NCBI GenBank assembly: GCA_040772225.1
Contig: JAXGYO010000002.1
Span: 1,674,001 to 1,738,000 of the forward strand
Length of the DNA: 64,000 nucleotides
From: JAAYED01 sp040772225
GTDB lineage: Bacteria > Chloroflexota > Anaerolineae > UBA1429
Direction: 5' to 3'
A program made the translations under genes and the position numbers. This document shows positions 40,264 through 49,639 of the stretch, one piece after another; within the stretch, counting starts at the first letter, position 1, and each line of letters begins with the position of its first letter. Under the pieces are notes generated by a model. The model was not told the DNA's origin, ran no database searches, and saw nothing but the letters and a program-made list of their open reading frames with translations.

Positions 40264-42453
40264 TTAGCTGACGATTAGCCTGGCCTTGAGCAGATCGCCA
40301 TCCCGTGAGGAGGGTCCCACCAGGATGTCGAACTCGCCAGGTTCCACGACATAGTCGCCCTGCGCGTTCACGATCTGGAACGCTTCCCAGGGCAGGTCCA
40401 CCTGCGCCGTCCTTTTCTCGCCTGGCGCGAGCGCCACCCGCGCAAAGCCCTTGAGCGCCTTGTTCACCCAGGTCGCAGAAGTGACCACATCGCTCACATA
40501 GGCCTGAACGATCTCGACCCCCTCGCGCGGCCCGACGTTCTTGACGTCGACGCTGACCGTGACAGACTGACCATCCGTGAGGCGGGTCTCATTTAGCCGA
40601 AGGTTGGAGTAAGCGTAGCGCGTATAGCTCAGGCCATGGCCGAATGGGAACAGCGGCTCCTGTGTCAGGTCGGCGTAACGGTTGCCATGCTGGCCGCGGA
40701 CCTGGCTGTAGAATACGGGCTGCTGGCCAACATGCACCGGGATCGAGATCGTCAGCTTGCCGGAGGGATTCAGCAGGCCGAAGAGTGCCTCCGCCAGCGC
40801 CCGGCCGCCCTCCATGCCGGGATTGAACAGCTCGATGATGGCAGCCGCGTTCTTTGCGGCAGGCGGGAGAACCAGCGGCTTGCTGTTCACCAGCACCACC
40901 ACCAGCGGCTGGCCGGTCGCCGCCAGCGCGTCCAGCAGGGCGATCTGCCCGCCCTGCAGCTCCAGGGTGGCGGTGCTGCGCGTCTCGCCGACAAACTGCA
41001 GGTGATCGCCCACCACGACCACGACCACGTCCGCCGCCTGTGCCGCGGCCACAGCCGCCGGAACGCCCGACAGGTCGTCGTCCACGATGGAACAGCCTCG
41101 CTCATAGCGTACGTCCAGCCCTTCTGGCGACAGGGCGCGGATCCCGTCCAGTACCGTCATGGTCGCCTCGCGCGGGTGCTTGCCCGCCTCAGGCGGGTGC
41201 TGCGAGGCACCCAGCGACCAGTCCCCCAGCTGCTGCAGATCGTCGTCCGCGTTCGGCCCGATCACGGCGATCGTCTTGAGCTGGCCAGCATCCAACGGAA
41301 GCAGCCCGTTGTTCCGCAACAGCACCAGGCTCTGGCGCGCCGCCTCAAGATTGACTGCGCGATGCTCAGGGCTTCTCACCACCTGGGCAGCCCGCTCGAG
41401 ATCCGGTTCGCGCGGGTTCTCGAACAACCCCATGCGGAACTTTAGTTCCAGCAAACGTGCGCAGGGGGCATCGATCTCGGATTCGGCCAGACGGCCGCTG
41501 CGGACGGCCTCGATGGCTCCCTCGTAGAACGACGGCGTGGTCATCATGATATCGTTACCGGCGCGCACCGCCACAATGGCCGCGTCGGCGATGGTCTCGC
41601 AGACCCGCTGCTCCCGGACCAGCCGCCCCACGTTGTCCCAGTCCGTCACAACCACGCCGGCAAAGCCCCACTCGTCCTTGAGCACCTCGGTCAGCAGCCA
41701 GTGATTGCAGGTCGATGGCACGCCCTCCATCGACTGGTAGCCGGTCATAAAGGTCATCGCGCCGGCCTTGGCGGCACGCTCAAAGGGCGGCAAAAAGTAG
41801 CTGCGCAGCTTGCGGCGCGAGAGGTCCGCCTCGGAGGCGTCGCGGCCGCCCTGCGTCTCCGAGTACCCGGCATAGTGTTTGGCGGTGGCCAGGATCCCCT
41901 GAGGATCATCGAGGCCCTTACCCTGGTAGCCACGGATCATGGCCGCAGCGAACTCGCCGATGAGATAGGGGTCCTCGCCAAAGGTCTCATCCACCCGCCC
42001 CCAGCGCAGGTCGCGAGTCAGACAGAGGACAGGCGAGAAGGTCCAGTGAATCCCTGTGGTCACCACCTCCTCCGCCGTTACCCGCGCCACCCGCTCCAGG
42101 AGCTCGGCATTCCAGCTGCAGGCCATGGCAAGCTGGGTGGGAAAGATGGTGGCGCCTTTCCAGAACGAATGCCCGTGAATGGCATCTTCGCCGATGAGCA
42201 GAGGTATCCCCAGGCGGTTCTGCGCGGCCAGGTGCATGGCCCGGCGGGTCTTTTCGCCCAGAATGTGCAGAATGGAGCCCGGTTGACGCGTGTTGATAAA
42301 GGATAGGTCCTCCGGCTGGGCGTTGAGCATCATGAGCTGGCCGACCTTCTCCTCCAGCGTCATGCGGCCAAGCAGGTCGGCCACACGCTCCTCAACGCTC
42401 AGCGTCGGATCGCGGTAGGGCAGGATCGTCTGGGTTGCGTTTGGGTCAGGCAT
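40264..42453 (-). CDS. Glycoside hydrolase family 3 (beta-glucosidase-like)
   Basis: A 729-residue GH3 enzyme. The (beta/alpha)8 domain contains GEDAIHGHSFW, the substrate-binding KHYAGY (Lys192-His193) and the nucleophile Asp271 in VVVTDWDNVG. The second alpha/beta domain and the C-terminal fibronectin III-like domain (GHGLSYTRYAYSNLRL, NVGPREGVEIVQAYV) are complete. There is no signal peptide, so it acts in the cytosol on imported oligosaccharides. AAGGGAG precedes the ATG at 42451-42453; the frame beyond it to 42618 is not needed. It follows the GH30 gene by 168 bp on the same strand. Confidence 0.94.
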   Translation of the reverse strand: MPDPNATQTILPYRDPTLSVEERVADLLGRMTLEEKVGQLMMLNAQPEDLSFINTRQPGSILHILGEKTRRAMHLAAQNRLGIPLLIGEDAIHGHSFWKGATIFPTQLAMACSWNAELLERVARVTAEEVVTTGIHWTFSPVLCLTRDLRWGRVDETFGEDPYLIGEFAAAMIRGYQGKGLDDPQGILATAKHYAGYSETQGGRDASEADLSRRKLRSYFLPPFERAAKAGAMTFMTGYQSMEGVPSTCNHWLLTEVLKDEWGFAGVVVTDWDNVGRLVREQRVCETIADAAIVAVRAGNDIMMTTPSFYEGAIEAVRSGRLAESEIDAPCARLLELKFRMGLFENPREPDLERAAQVVRSPEHRAVNLEAARQSLVLLRNNGLLPLDAGQLKTIAVIGPNADDDLQQLGDWSLGASQHPPEAGKHPREATMTVLDGIRALSPEGLDVRYERGCSIVDDDLSGVPAAVAAAQAADVVVVVVGDHLQFVGETRSTATLELQGGQIALLDALAATGQPLVVVLVNSKPLVLPPAAKNAAAIIELFNPGMEGGRALAEALFGLLNPSGKLTISIPVHVGQQPVFYSQVRGQHGNRYADLTQEPLFPFGHGLSYTRYAYSNLRLNETRLTDGQSVTVSVDVKNVGPREGVEIVQAYVSDVVTSATWVNKALKGFARVALAPGEKRTAQVDLPWEAFQIVNAQGDYVVEPGEFDILVGPSSRDGDLLKARLIVS

Positions 42454-42621
42454 GGTGAACTCCCTTCGATCGTGAGTAAAGACATAGGTAGCGCTGGCAT
42501 ATCGATCGTTCGATGTCCACGGCCAGCGGCCGCGTTTCTTGAGTGCCTGTGTCTCTATGGTATCGGCAACCATGCTCGAACTCAAGCGATTGCGCCCGGC
42601 AGGCTCAAAAGACAGCAAGGG

Positions 42622-43956
42622 TCAGGACGCGGAGATCGCCAGCGTCGCTACCGTCTTGGCCGGGACGTGGATGGCGGTTTGCCAGCCCGGCCAGGATAGC
42701 GTGCATGCCTGCGAGCGCCTGGTCTGGTTCACGGCCACGACCACGAGCTCGCCGCCGGGATTCTCGAACGCAGCAAAGGTCAGCCTCCTGGTGGATCCCT
42801 CGTCGCAGCCGATGCGCACCGCTCCGCGCCGGACAAAGCGCGTGATCTGCCCCATCAGCCAGTACTCGGGAATGTAGCTCACCTGGTCCGGATCGGCACG
42901 GTTCACGGTGACAAACGTCGGGCTGCAGGGGTGCGGCCCAGGGTTAGGCTGCTGAGTGTCGTCCAGACAGGTCACCCAGGCGTTATAGCTGCGCGAGCCA
43001 TTCCGCAGGTACTGCAGAATCCTCTCGATGCCGCGTGTGCCCCAGGTTGAGTGCTCGGTCATGTACACAGGCTTGCCCGGATAGCGCTCGAGCAGGGCAC
43101 CCATCTCGGACGGCTCCCCCTCATAGTCGTGAAAGGCCACCCCATCGGACGCCGCGTAGCCAGCCGGATTCGCCAGAATCCGTCCGGGGTAGGCCTCGGC
43201 ATCGGCAAAGTTGTGGTCAAAGATCCAGATCTCGGTCTCCAGCCCCGCCCGATCGAATTCATGGCGCACGGCCAGCAACAGCCTCAGCTGCTGCTCCCAC
43301 GCCATCCGGGTGGTGGGGTAGCGCCGGTCGGCGTGCAAGGGCTCATTCTGCAACGTGATGGCGTGGATCGGGACGCCCTGAGCGGCGTAGGCCTCCACCG
43401 CCAAGCGGTAGTAGCGTGCTGCGACGGCCTCGTATTCTGGAAGCAGCGATCCGCCACACATGGAGCCGTCCGTCTTCATCCAACCCGGCGGGCTCCAGGG
43501 CGAGGCGAACACCCGTAGCTCCGGGTTGAGCGCCATCGCCTCGCGGATCACATCGAGAATGTGCAGGTCGATGTCCCTCTGGATGCTAAAGTGCCTCAAA
43601 TCGGGGTCTGTCTGTCCGGCAGGCATGTCGTCGTACGAATACCACGGTGACGACGTGAAATCCGAAGTGCCCAGACAGATGCGCATCAGGTTCCACCCGA
43701 TCCCTTCCGTAGGATGCACCAGATCGCGCAGCACCTTGGTCCGCACATCGGGAGACATGCGCATGAGATGATAGACGCTGGCCTCCTCAAAAGAGGAACC
43801 CATTCCCAGGATCGCCTGGTAGCGCGTGCCGGGGTCGATCTGCACTACGGCCTGTGCGTCCGCCTTTATCGGGTCAGCAAGCACCGCCGGCTGCGCGGTT
43901 AGCCGGTGAGCACCGGCATCCTCAGAAGTGAACCAGACATGCACTATAGGATTCAT
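42622..43956 (-). CDS. Glycoside hydrolase family 30-like enzyme
   Basis: A 444-residue clan GH-A enzyme of GH30 (glucosylceramidase-like) type. The acid/base is Glu205 in TLQNEPLH and the nucleophile is Glu301 in YMTEHSTWG; GMGSSFEEASVYHL and ASPWSPPGWMKT are typical GH30 segments. A beta-sandwich side domain follows (about 370-444, LVVVAVNQTRR). No signal peptide is seen. GAGGAG precedes the ATG. It probably releases glucose or a related sugar, passed on to the GH3 enzyme encoded next. Confidence 0.92.
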   Translation of the reverse strand: MNPIVHVWFTSEDAGAHRLTAQPAVLADPIKADAQAVVQIDPGTRYQAILGMGSSFEEASVYHLMRMSPDVRTKVLRDLVHPTEGIGWNLMRICLGTSDFTSSPWYSYDDMPAGQTDPDLRHFSIQRDIDLHILDVIREAMALNPELRVFASPWSPPGWMKTDGSMCGGSLLPEYEAVAARYYRLAVEAYAAQGVPIHAITLQNEPLHADRRYPTTRMAWEQQLRLLLAVRHEFDRAGLETEIWIFDHNFADAEAYPGRILANPAGYAASDGVAFHDYEGEPSEMGALLERYPGKPVYMTEHSTWGTRGIERILQYLRNGSRSYNAWVTCLDDTQQPNPGPHPCSPTFVTVNRADPDQVSYIPEYWLMGQITRFVRRGAVRIGCDEGSTRRLTFAAFENPGGELVVVAVNQTRRSQACTLSWPGWQTAIHVPAKTVATLAISAS

Positions 43957-44068
43957 ACTCTGTTCTCCTCGCTCGTGGATAGCGGCCTATCTCTACGCAG
44001 TGTAACGCACGGGTGTGCCAGCCGCCAATGGCCAGGACGGGAAATCTCTCTCAAGAGCGATCATCCTC

Positions 44069-44097
44069 TCGACGCCAGCCGTATGCCGCTCTAGAAT
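44069..44097 (+). promoter_or_regulatory. Possible promoter of the enolase-superfamily gene
   Basis: TCGACG and TAGAAT are separated by 17 nt, 42 nt ahead of the ATG. The -35 is a partial match. Confidence 0.4.
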
Positions 44098-44139
44098 AGC
44101 GCCGTTAGCACGACACCAGATCTGGCAGGAGAGTACACC

Positions 44140-45336
44140 ATGAAGATCATTGATCTCAAATGCGCCGTCATCGGCAACAACCCCATCGTCCGGATCGTGA
44201 CCGATGAAGGCATCGATGGCTATGGCGAGGTGGAGTCGTACAAGCCCTATCTCAAACCGCACGTCCTGTTCTACCGCGACTATTTGCTGGGTGCTGATCC
44301 CACTGACGTGGAGCGCACCATGCTCCGCATCCGCAAGATGGGCGCCTTCAAGCCCTGGGGGAGCGCCGTGAGCGCCATCGAGATGGCCCTGTGGGACATC
44401 GCCGGCAAGGTCTCGGGTCTGCCGGTATACAAACTTCTGGGCGGCAAGGTCCGCGATGAGGTGCGGGTGTACGACGGGGCGGTCCGCTTTCCCATGGCCG
44501 GCTACTCGCCGGAGGACTATGCCGAGAACACGGCCAGGATCAAGGCCTCACCGGAAGGCTTTACCATCATCAAGCAGGCGATCGCCTTTCACTCCCGCAT
44601 GGCCGTCGAGGTGCCGGGCTTTTACTATGGCGACGCGACGCCCGTGGGTCGGCATCCTTACCGCGGGCTGATCACCGAGCGCGGACTCAAGCACGTGATC
44701 GCCTGTGTGGAGGCGATGAAGGACGTGCTGGGCAATGAGATCGGGCTGGCGCTGGACTGCGGCCCCGGCTGGACGGTGCCGGATGCGATCCGACTGGCTA
44801 GAGCGCTGGAGCCGCTCAACGTCATGTGGCTGGAGGACCTGATCACCGGCGACTATTCGCCCGCCGTGCTGGCTGACGTCTATCGCGACGTGACGCAGAG
44901 CACCTCCACACCGATCCACACGGGCGAGCAAATCTACCTGCGGGACAATTTCCGCGAACTGATCGAGGGCCACGCGGTGCGGATCATCGGGCCCGACCCC
45001 TGCGACATCGGCGGCATCGCCGAGCTCAAGCGGGTGGCCGAGTACGCCGACCTGCATGGGATCCTGATCGCCCCGCACGGCACGGGGGACGGCGTACTCG
45101 GGCTGGCAGCGCTGGTGCAAGTCTGTGCCACCCTGCCCTCTAACTATATCGCATTTGAGTATCCCGTTGGCCAGCCGGCCTGGTGGTACGACATCGTCGA
45201 GGGCCTGCCCTCGCCCATCGTCAAAAACAGCATGATCACCGTCTGGGATCGGCCCGGCATGGGCGTCGACCTGATCCCTGAGGCCGCCAGCCGCTATCTG
45301 CGCGAGGAAGACGCCGATTTCTTTGACCCGGCCTGA
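44140..45336 (+). CDS. Mandelate racemase/enolase superfamily sugar-acid dehydratase-like protein
   Basis: A 398-residue enolase-superfamily enzyme. The N-terminal capping domain (GYGEVESYKPYL, AIEMALWDIAGK) is followed by a barrel with metal ligands Asp in LALDCG, Glu in MWLEDL and Glu in HTGEQIY, and a catalytic His in IAPHGTGDG. This set is that of the mandelate racemase subgroup, which includes many sugar-acid dehydratases. Next to glycosidases, a transporter and a DUF1932 dehydrogenase, a role in an oxidative sugar or uronic-acid pathway is likely. GGAG lies upstream of the ATG. Confidence 0.88.
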   Translation: MKIIDLKCAVIGNNPIVRIVTDEGIDGYGEVESYKPYLKPHVLFYRDYLLGADPTDVERTMLRIRKMGAFKPWGSAVSAIEMALWDIAGKVSGLPVYKLLGGKVRDEVRVYDGAVRFPMAGYSPEDYAENTARIKASPEGFTIIKQAIAFHSRMAVEVPGFYYGDATPVGRHPYRGLITERGLKHVIACVEAMKDVLGNEIGLALDCGPGWTVPDAIRLARALEPLNVMWLEDLITGDYSPAVLADVYRDVTQSTSTPIHTGEQIYLRDNFRELIEGHAVRIIGPDPCDIGGIAELKRVAEYADLHGILIAPHGTGDGVLGLAALVQVCATLPSNYIAFEYPVGQPAWWYDIVEGLPSPIVKNSMITVWDRPGMGVDLIPEAASRYLREEDADFFDPA

Positions 45337-45385
45337 GGGATTGAACACGCGTACTACGTTGTCAGTTAAAACGGCCAAAAGGCCA

Positions 45386-45414
45386 TTGAATCAGAGCGTT
45401 ACGTCCTGTATACT
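45386..45414 (+). promoter_or_regulatory. Promoter of the coiled-coil protein gene
   Basis: TTGAAT and TATACT are separated by 17 nt, 48 nt ahead of the ATG at 45462. Confidence 0.55.
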
Positions 45415-45461
45415 GATAGCAGTAGGTCATAGGCATATTAGGGAGAGTGGGGAGGTGCAGG

Positions 45462-45866
45462 ATGAAACTCTGGGGATCGGTCAAGCAACAGGCAAACAAG
45501 CTGGCATTCGATGCGGAAAAGGCACTGCGCGTCAAGCGTCAGGAGGGCGTGATCTCGGCGCTCCGAGATAAAGTTCAGGCTCAGTACACCGAACTGGGCC
45601 AGGCGACATTGGCGCTGATGGACGAGGGAGCAATCGTTCATCCGCAACTCGCCGCCTTTGCGAACGAAATCGCCCAACTGCAAGAGTCGATCAGAGACGA
45701 GGAGGCCAAGCTCGCTACGATGCAGGCCGAGGAGTTCGAGTCCGCAGAGGAGGCGGTTGCCGGACCGGCAGCCCCTGCCGCGAGCAGCATGCCACCGGTA
45801 GAACCCCCGATGCCCGCACCACCGGAGAGCGAAGAGCCAACCGCGCCGCCACCGCCGGCGGAATAG
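45462..45866 (+). CDS. Coiled-coil protein with Pro/Ala-rich tail
   Basis: A 134-residue protein: residues 1-95 are charged and helical, likely a coiled coil, and residues 100-134 are a Pro/Ala/Glu-rich tail with PPVEPPMPAPPESEEPTAPP. GGGGAGG lies 8 nt before the ATG at 45462. There are no Cys residues or membrane segments. I do not recognise a family. It has its own promoter and a terminator-like hairpin, so it is a single-gene unit. Confidence 0.7.
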   Translation: MKLWGSVKQQANKLAFDAEKALRVKRQEGVISALRDKVQAQYTELGQATLALMDEGAIVHPQLAAFANEIAQLQESIRDEEAKLATMQAEEFESAEEAVAGPAAPAASSMPPVEPPMPAPPESEEPTAPPPPAE

Positions 45867-45908
45867 CCAGCCTCAGGACCGACTGGGCCTCGTCTGCGTT
45901 TTTCTATC

Positions 45909-45936
45909 AGCGAGGGTCGTCCACACGACCCTCGCT
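45909..45936 (+). terminator. Hairpin after the coiled-coil protein gene
   Basis: AGCGAGGGTCGT and ACGACCCTCGCT form a perfect 12-bp stem around CCAC, 43 nt after the stop codon. A T run lies before, not after, the hairpin. Confidence 0.55.
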
Positions 45937-46147
45937 GCGCTTACGAACTCGGCCTGGATTTCCCTCACGAACGCTTGCATCCTTGCCCCACACCGCCTAG
46001 AATGGACGCAAGCCACGACAACGTTGTCTATCGTGATATTGCCATCGCTACCGGCGGCGCTCACTATTTCGATCTCTACGCCTAGTCGCGGGCGACAATG
46101 GAACCAGAATCCGACTGCACCCGCGAGAGAGAAGGACTCCCCAAACG

Positions 46148-47386
46148 ATGATCAACTGGAAACGGAACCTGATCGTACTCAGCATGGTGCAGCTTGCCAC
46201 GATGATCGGGTTCTCGGGGTACCATCCGTTCGTGGCCTACTACATGCTGGATCTGGGCGTCGCCAACGCTGCGGAGGCCGCAACCTGGATGGCAGCCTTT
46301 AACAGCGGTGCGGCCGTCGCCATGATGATCGCTTCCCCCATCTGGGGTATGCTGGGCGACCGGCATGGCCGCAAGATCATGCTCGTCCGTGCCACAATAG
46401 CGGGCTGCGTTTTCACCTTTCTGATGGGAATGGCAACCGATCCCACGCAACTCGTGATCTTGCGCGTGATTCAGGGCATGTTCTCGGGCACGGTCGTTGC
46501 GGCGATCACTCTCGTGGCCACCGGCACCCCTGACGAGTATCTGGGTCGCAGCCTGGGGATTATGCAGACCGCACAGTTCATCGGTCAGTCCATTGGCCCG
46601 CTCGTGGGCGGGGCCACTGCCGACGCGCTCGGCTATCGCAATGTCTTTTTCGTGTCCGCAGGATTGATGCTCGCCTCTGTTCTCGCGACCATCATCCTGG
46701 TGAGAGAGCCCAAACGCGCAGAGGCCGCCGATCAGCCCAGAGAAACCGCAGCTGTGGCGCGAGGTGGCGCGCTCGCTGCCGTTGCCAACCGCAACACGCT
46801 CCTGCTCGTGCTGACCCTGGCCGGCAACAGCTTTGCCATCGCGGTTCTGAGCCCGATTCTATCGCTGTACATCCGGCAGATCATCGGCGGTGAGGTGCCC
46901 AACCTGGCCACCCTCTCCGGCACCGTGATGTCGGTCGCCGCTTTCAGCTCGAGCCTGTCGGCCATCTATCTCGGCCGGCTCGCAGACCGCATCGGACAGA
47001 AACGGATTCTGGTGACCTGCGTGTTGGGCGTGGCGCTGGTTCACATTCCGCAGTCCTTTGTGACCCATCCGAACCAGTTGATCGCTTTGCGTGCCATACA
47101 GGGCCTGTTCATGGGTGGCATCATGCCCACGGCCAACGCGCTGCTCGCCAAAGCGACCGATACGGAGCATCGCGGAGCTGTCTTTGGCTTTTCGAATAGC
47201 GCACAGGCTGGCGGGCGCGCCGTAGGCCCAGTAGTGGGTGCCGGTGTCTCCAACGCCTGGGGCATGTCCAGTGCCTTTCTTGTGACAGCCGCGATATTCG
47301 GGGCCATGGCCACGCTTGTCGCGACCCTTGTCCGGGTGCCTGAGGATGCGGCCGAACAGGATCCCGCGACGGCAGCCACGGCCTGA
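46148..47386 (+). CDS. MFS transporter (multidrug-type)
   Basis: A 412-residue transporter with 12 helices. Signature A reads SPIWGMLGDRHGRKIMLVRA, and the second half repeats it as YLGRLADRIGQKRILV. The PTANALLAKATDTEHRGAVFGFSNSAQAGGRAVGP segment is typical of drug-efflux (TetA/Bcr-like) members. The substrate is unknown. It is followed by the zinc-ribbon gene 56 bp downstream on the same strand. Confidence 0.87.
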   Translation: MINWKRNLIVLSMVQLATMIGFSGYHPFVAYYMLDLGVANAAEAATWMAAFNSGAAVAMMIASPIWGMLGDRHGRKIMLVRATIAGCVFTFLMGMATDPTQLVILRVIQGMFSGTVVAAITLVATGTPDEYLGRSLGIMQTAQFIGQSIGPLVGGATADALGYRNVFFVSAGLMLASVLATIILVREPKRAEAADQPRETAAVARGGALAAVANRNTLLLVLTLAGNSFAIAVLSPILSLYIRQIIGGEVPNLATLSGTVMSVAAFSSSLSAIYLGRLADRIGQKRILVTCVLGVALVHIPQSFVTHPNQLIALRAIQGLFMGGIMPTANALLAKATDTEHRGAVFGFSNSAQAGGRAVGPVVGAGVSNAWGMSSAFLVTAAIFGAMATLVATLVRVPEDAAEQDPATAATA

Positions 47387-47442
47387 AGTCAGAACCTACC
47401 GGATTGCGTATCGCCTGGTAGTTGAACCCGAAAGAGGATGCG

Positions 47443-47760
47443 GTGGCCCCGGTTCAGTGTGCCCGCTGCGGTGTTGTCATCAGCTCCGAGGTGGGAGGCG
47501 AGCGCCTCGCATCCATCTCTGGCAGCATCTTTGGCGATGAATGCACCGAGACCTGGTATTACTGCGCGCAGTGCGACGTATACACCGTGGAGATCTACTG
47601 GGACACGTTTCTTGTCGAGGACTCTGCATCTACCCGAGGGCCGATTCCCCGGGCGGATGGGGACGAGCAGATCGCCCTCATCCGCGAGTGTACCACCCCC
47701 TGGCTCAAAACCTGTCGTTGTCCCGCACATCGTGCCTATTTCGGCAGTGTCCTGGGTTAG
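47443..47760 (+). CDS. Zinc-ribbon-like Cys-rich protein
   Basis: About 105 residues with CARC near the start, DEC and YYCAQCDVYTVEIYW in the middle, and LKTCRCPAH near the end. The CxxC pairs suggest one or two structural zinc sites. The GTG at 47443 has AGAGG 6 nt upstream; a TTG at 47422 would add seven residues. No family is recognised. A strong bidirectional hairpin follows. Confidence 0.6.
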   Translation: MAPVQCARCGVVISSEVGGERLASISGSIFGDECTETWYYCAQCDVYTVEIYWDTFLVEDSASTRGPIPRADGDEQIALIRECTTPWLKTCRCPAHRAYFGSVLG

Positions 47761-47773
47761 CAGATGCCTTGAT

Positions 47774-47813
47774 ACACGAATCCGGCTGGCCGAGCCAGCC
47801 GGATTCGTGTTTA
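47774..47813. terminator. Strong bidirectional terminator
   Basis: A perfect 17-bp stem (47774-47790 with 47794-47810; outer arm begins ACACGAATCCGG) closes on a CGA loop and is followed by TTTAG. It lies between the convergent zinc-ribbon and secreted-protein genes. Confidence 0.8.
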
Positions 47814-47834
47814 GTATGACTGGTGCGTTACCGG

Positions 47835-48518
47835 TCAGTCCAGGGAGCAGAGCACCCGAATCTGTATGCGCGTGGCGACGAAATCGCCATCGTCCTCGAC
47901 GTATCCAAAGACCATGACATCCGAGGTCGGGCACTCGTCAAGGTACTCTCTAAGCGTATCCAGATCGATGATCTCGGCCGTTGCCCCGGTAACCGGGTAG
48001 ACCGACTTGATCACCGTGTCCTCAGTGATCGCCAGCACAGACTCTTCCATCCAGAGTTCGGCAGCCCAGCGGTTGCCACCCTCAAAGGTAAACACGAACT
48101 CGTCACCGTCAAAGGCCGCCGTCCCGGACATGCTAAAGGGCGTAACGCCGAACCACTTGAACTGGACTAACGCCGGGGCGTTTCTCTGCAGCCAGTTGCG
48201 GAACTGAGCCGCCATGCCCACAGGCTCCTCAATGCAGCCTTCCTCGCAGACCTGCAGACGCACCTGATTCTGGAGCGGCTCCTCCACCGGCTCACCCGTA
48301 CCGATTTGCTCACGGACGGCCTCGCCTGCCTGTGCGCGAGTCGGTTCAGCGATTGGGGAGAAAGGGCCCCGCGGCGCGCGTCCCGGGGTTTCCGGCGCGA
48401 CGCCAGGTCCCTGCCGTTCGCCAATCGGCTGGCCCGGCCCCATACCCTGAGCGAATGCCGGTGAAGCAACCACCAGCAGCAGAACCACCATCAGTACGAC
48501 CACCAGACTCTTGCGCAT
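47835..48518 (-). CDS. Secreted protein, likely ECF sigma target
   Basis: A 227-residue precursor with a clear signal peptide: RKSLVVVLMVVLLLVVASPAFA, cleaved after AFA near residue 24. A Gly/Pro-rich stretch precedes a soluble domain with two Cys in VCEEGCIEEP and one in EYLDECPTSD. The C-terminal half (SGTAAFDGDEFVF to VYPVTGATAEIIDLDTL, then VFGYVEDDGDFVATRIQI) resembles the DUF5666-type OB domain that sits with anti-sigma factors. GGAGGG precedes the ATG at 48516-48518. Its promoter matches that of the ECF sigma gene at 24 of 31 positions, so it is probably in the sigma factor's regulon. Confidence 0.8.
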   Translation of the reverse strand: MRKSLVVVLMVVLLLVVASPAFAQGMGPGQPIGERQGPGVAPETPGRAPRGPFSPIAEPTRAQAGEAVREQIGTGEPVEEPLQNQVRLQVCEEGCIEEPVGMAAQFRNWLQRNAPALVQFKWFGVTPFSMSGTAAFDGDEFVFTFEGGNRWAAELWMEESVLAITEDTVIKSVYPVTGATAEIIDLDTLREYLDECPTSDVMVFGYVEDDGDFVATRIQIRVLCSLD

Positions 48519-48569
48519 GTTGCTAACCCTCCGATGCAATCAGCCTATTTGTCCATCTCTCTGCACCCT

Positions 48570-48600
48570 GTATGACGAACCTGTCGCTCAAAGGTTACAG
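48570..48600 (-). promoter_or_regulatory. ECF-type promoter of the secreted-protein gene
   Basis: On the minus strand CTGTAACCTTTG, eight bases, then GTTCGT and TAC two bases later. The same layout occurs at 50174-50204 ahead of the sigma gene. TGTAACCTTT would be the -35 and CGTC the -10. Confidence 0.7.
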
Positions 48601-48628
48601 AGACAGATACGGTCTCATCAGTTTTGAA

Positions 48629-49639
48629 CTAGTGGCCCCGCTCGCCGGGATGGTCGCCAACAGGTACGCTGGGCGTGCCTGGAAGCCGGATCGGCTTGGT
48701 CACCGTCGGGGCCGGTCCGCCGGGCCGCGACCCTGCCGCGGGCGTTGAGATCGCCGGAGCGGTCATGGAGTTAGCGGGCCCTTGTTGCTGCGGCGCGTCA
48801 GTGGCACTCTCTCGAGGGGCATCCTCCGACCGAGGGACGGCCGTCCGTGCCGGTGCGCCGGGCGTCACGGAAGGGCTGCCTGTATTGTCGTGAGCGGACT
48901 CAGACGGCTCCGCCTCGCCCGTCCCTGTGGCGCGACGTGGCACCTGCAGTGACGGATGCTCGTTAGCCGGCGGCATCCCTTCGGCCAACTGCACCGAGAG
49001 CGCCCGCATCTCACGCGCCTGGACGGAAACGTGCACATGGACCTGGGAGCCCAGCGCGGGAGCGTCTCCCTGCCATACCTGGGGCTCCACGATCACATCG
49101 AGACCAGACACCTTCCACACTGCGCCCCGAATCTCAGAGAGAACCCCCTCCAGATCCATCTGCGCCTCGCGCCCCATAGACAGCAGGGCCTGCGCCTCGG
49201 CGCGCCGCCGCTCGGCAAAGCGTGCCTCCAGCGCATCCCGCGCCTCTTGATCCACTGCAAGAATCCGCTGTGCCTCCTCAACCCGAAGCTTGATGGGATA
49301 CAACAAGTCGCCAGGAAGAGCATCGCCAGAGGCCGCCACAGCACCGCCCCCAAGCCCCAGAAGGAGCACCAGCAGCAGCGCAAGCGCCCAGGCACGCTGA
49401 GCCAATCGCGGGGACCGTCGGGCAGCAAGGCGCTGCTGCACCTCGGAAAACGAAGGCCGTGAGACCATCTGGGGCAATCCGGCCAGCAACTGATCCTGCT
49501 CCTCATATTGAGCCAGCATCTCAGCGCAGGCGGGGCACTGCGCCAAATGCTCGGACATCCCGGCACGCTCGATCTCGTCCAGATCACGCCAGATAGCCAG
49601 ATTCTCGGAATGCTGTCGCTCGCTCACACTACTTCTCAT
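48629..49639 (-). CDS. Anti-sigma factor with zinc-finger and one membrane helix
   Basis: A 336-residue protein. Residues about 10-45 contain H-x(n)-EHLAQCPACAEML, the HCC zinc-binding anti-sigma domain. One membrane helix follows at about 83-105 (WALALLLVLLLGLGGGAVAASG), then a DUF5667-like helical domain (GDLLYPIKLRVEEAQRIL), an OB-like stretch (SEIRGAVWKVSGLDVIVEPQVW) and a long Pro/Thr/Ala-rich C-terminus outside the membrane. It should hold the ECF sigma factor until an envelope signal arrives. Its start overlaps the end of the sigma gene by 11 bp. Confidence 0.88.
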   Translation of the reverse strand: MRSSVSERQHSENLAIWRDLDEIERAGMSEHLAQCPACAEMLAQYEEQDQLLAGLPQMVSRPSFSEVQQRLAARRSPRLAQRAWALALLLVLLLGLGGGAVAASGDALPGDLLYPIKLRVEEAQRILAVDQEARDALEARFAERRRAEAQALLSMGREAQMDLEGVLSEIRGAVWKVSGLDVIVEPQVWQGDAPALGSQVHVHVSVQAREMRALSVQLAEGMPPANEHPSLQVPRRATGTGEAEPSESAHDNTGSPSVTPGAPARTAVPRSEDAPRESATDAPQQQGPANSMTAPAISTPAAGSRPGGPAPTVTKPIRLPGTPSVPVGDHPGERGH

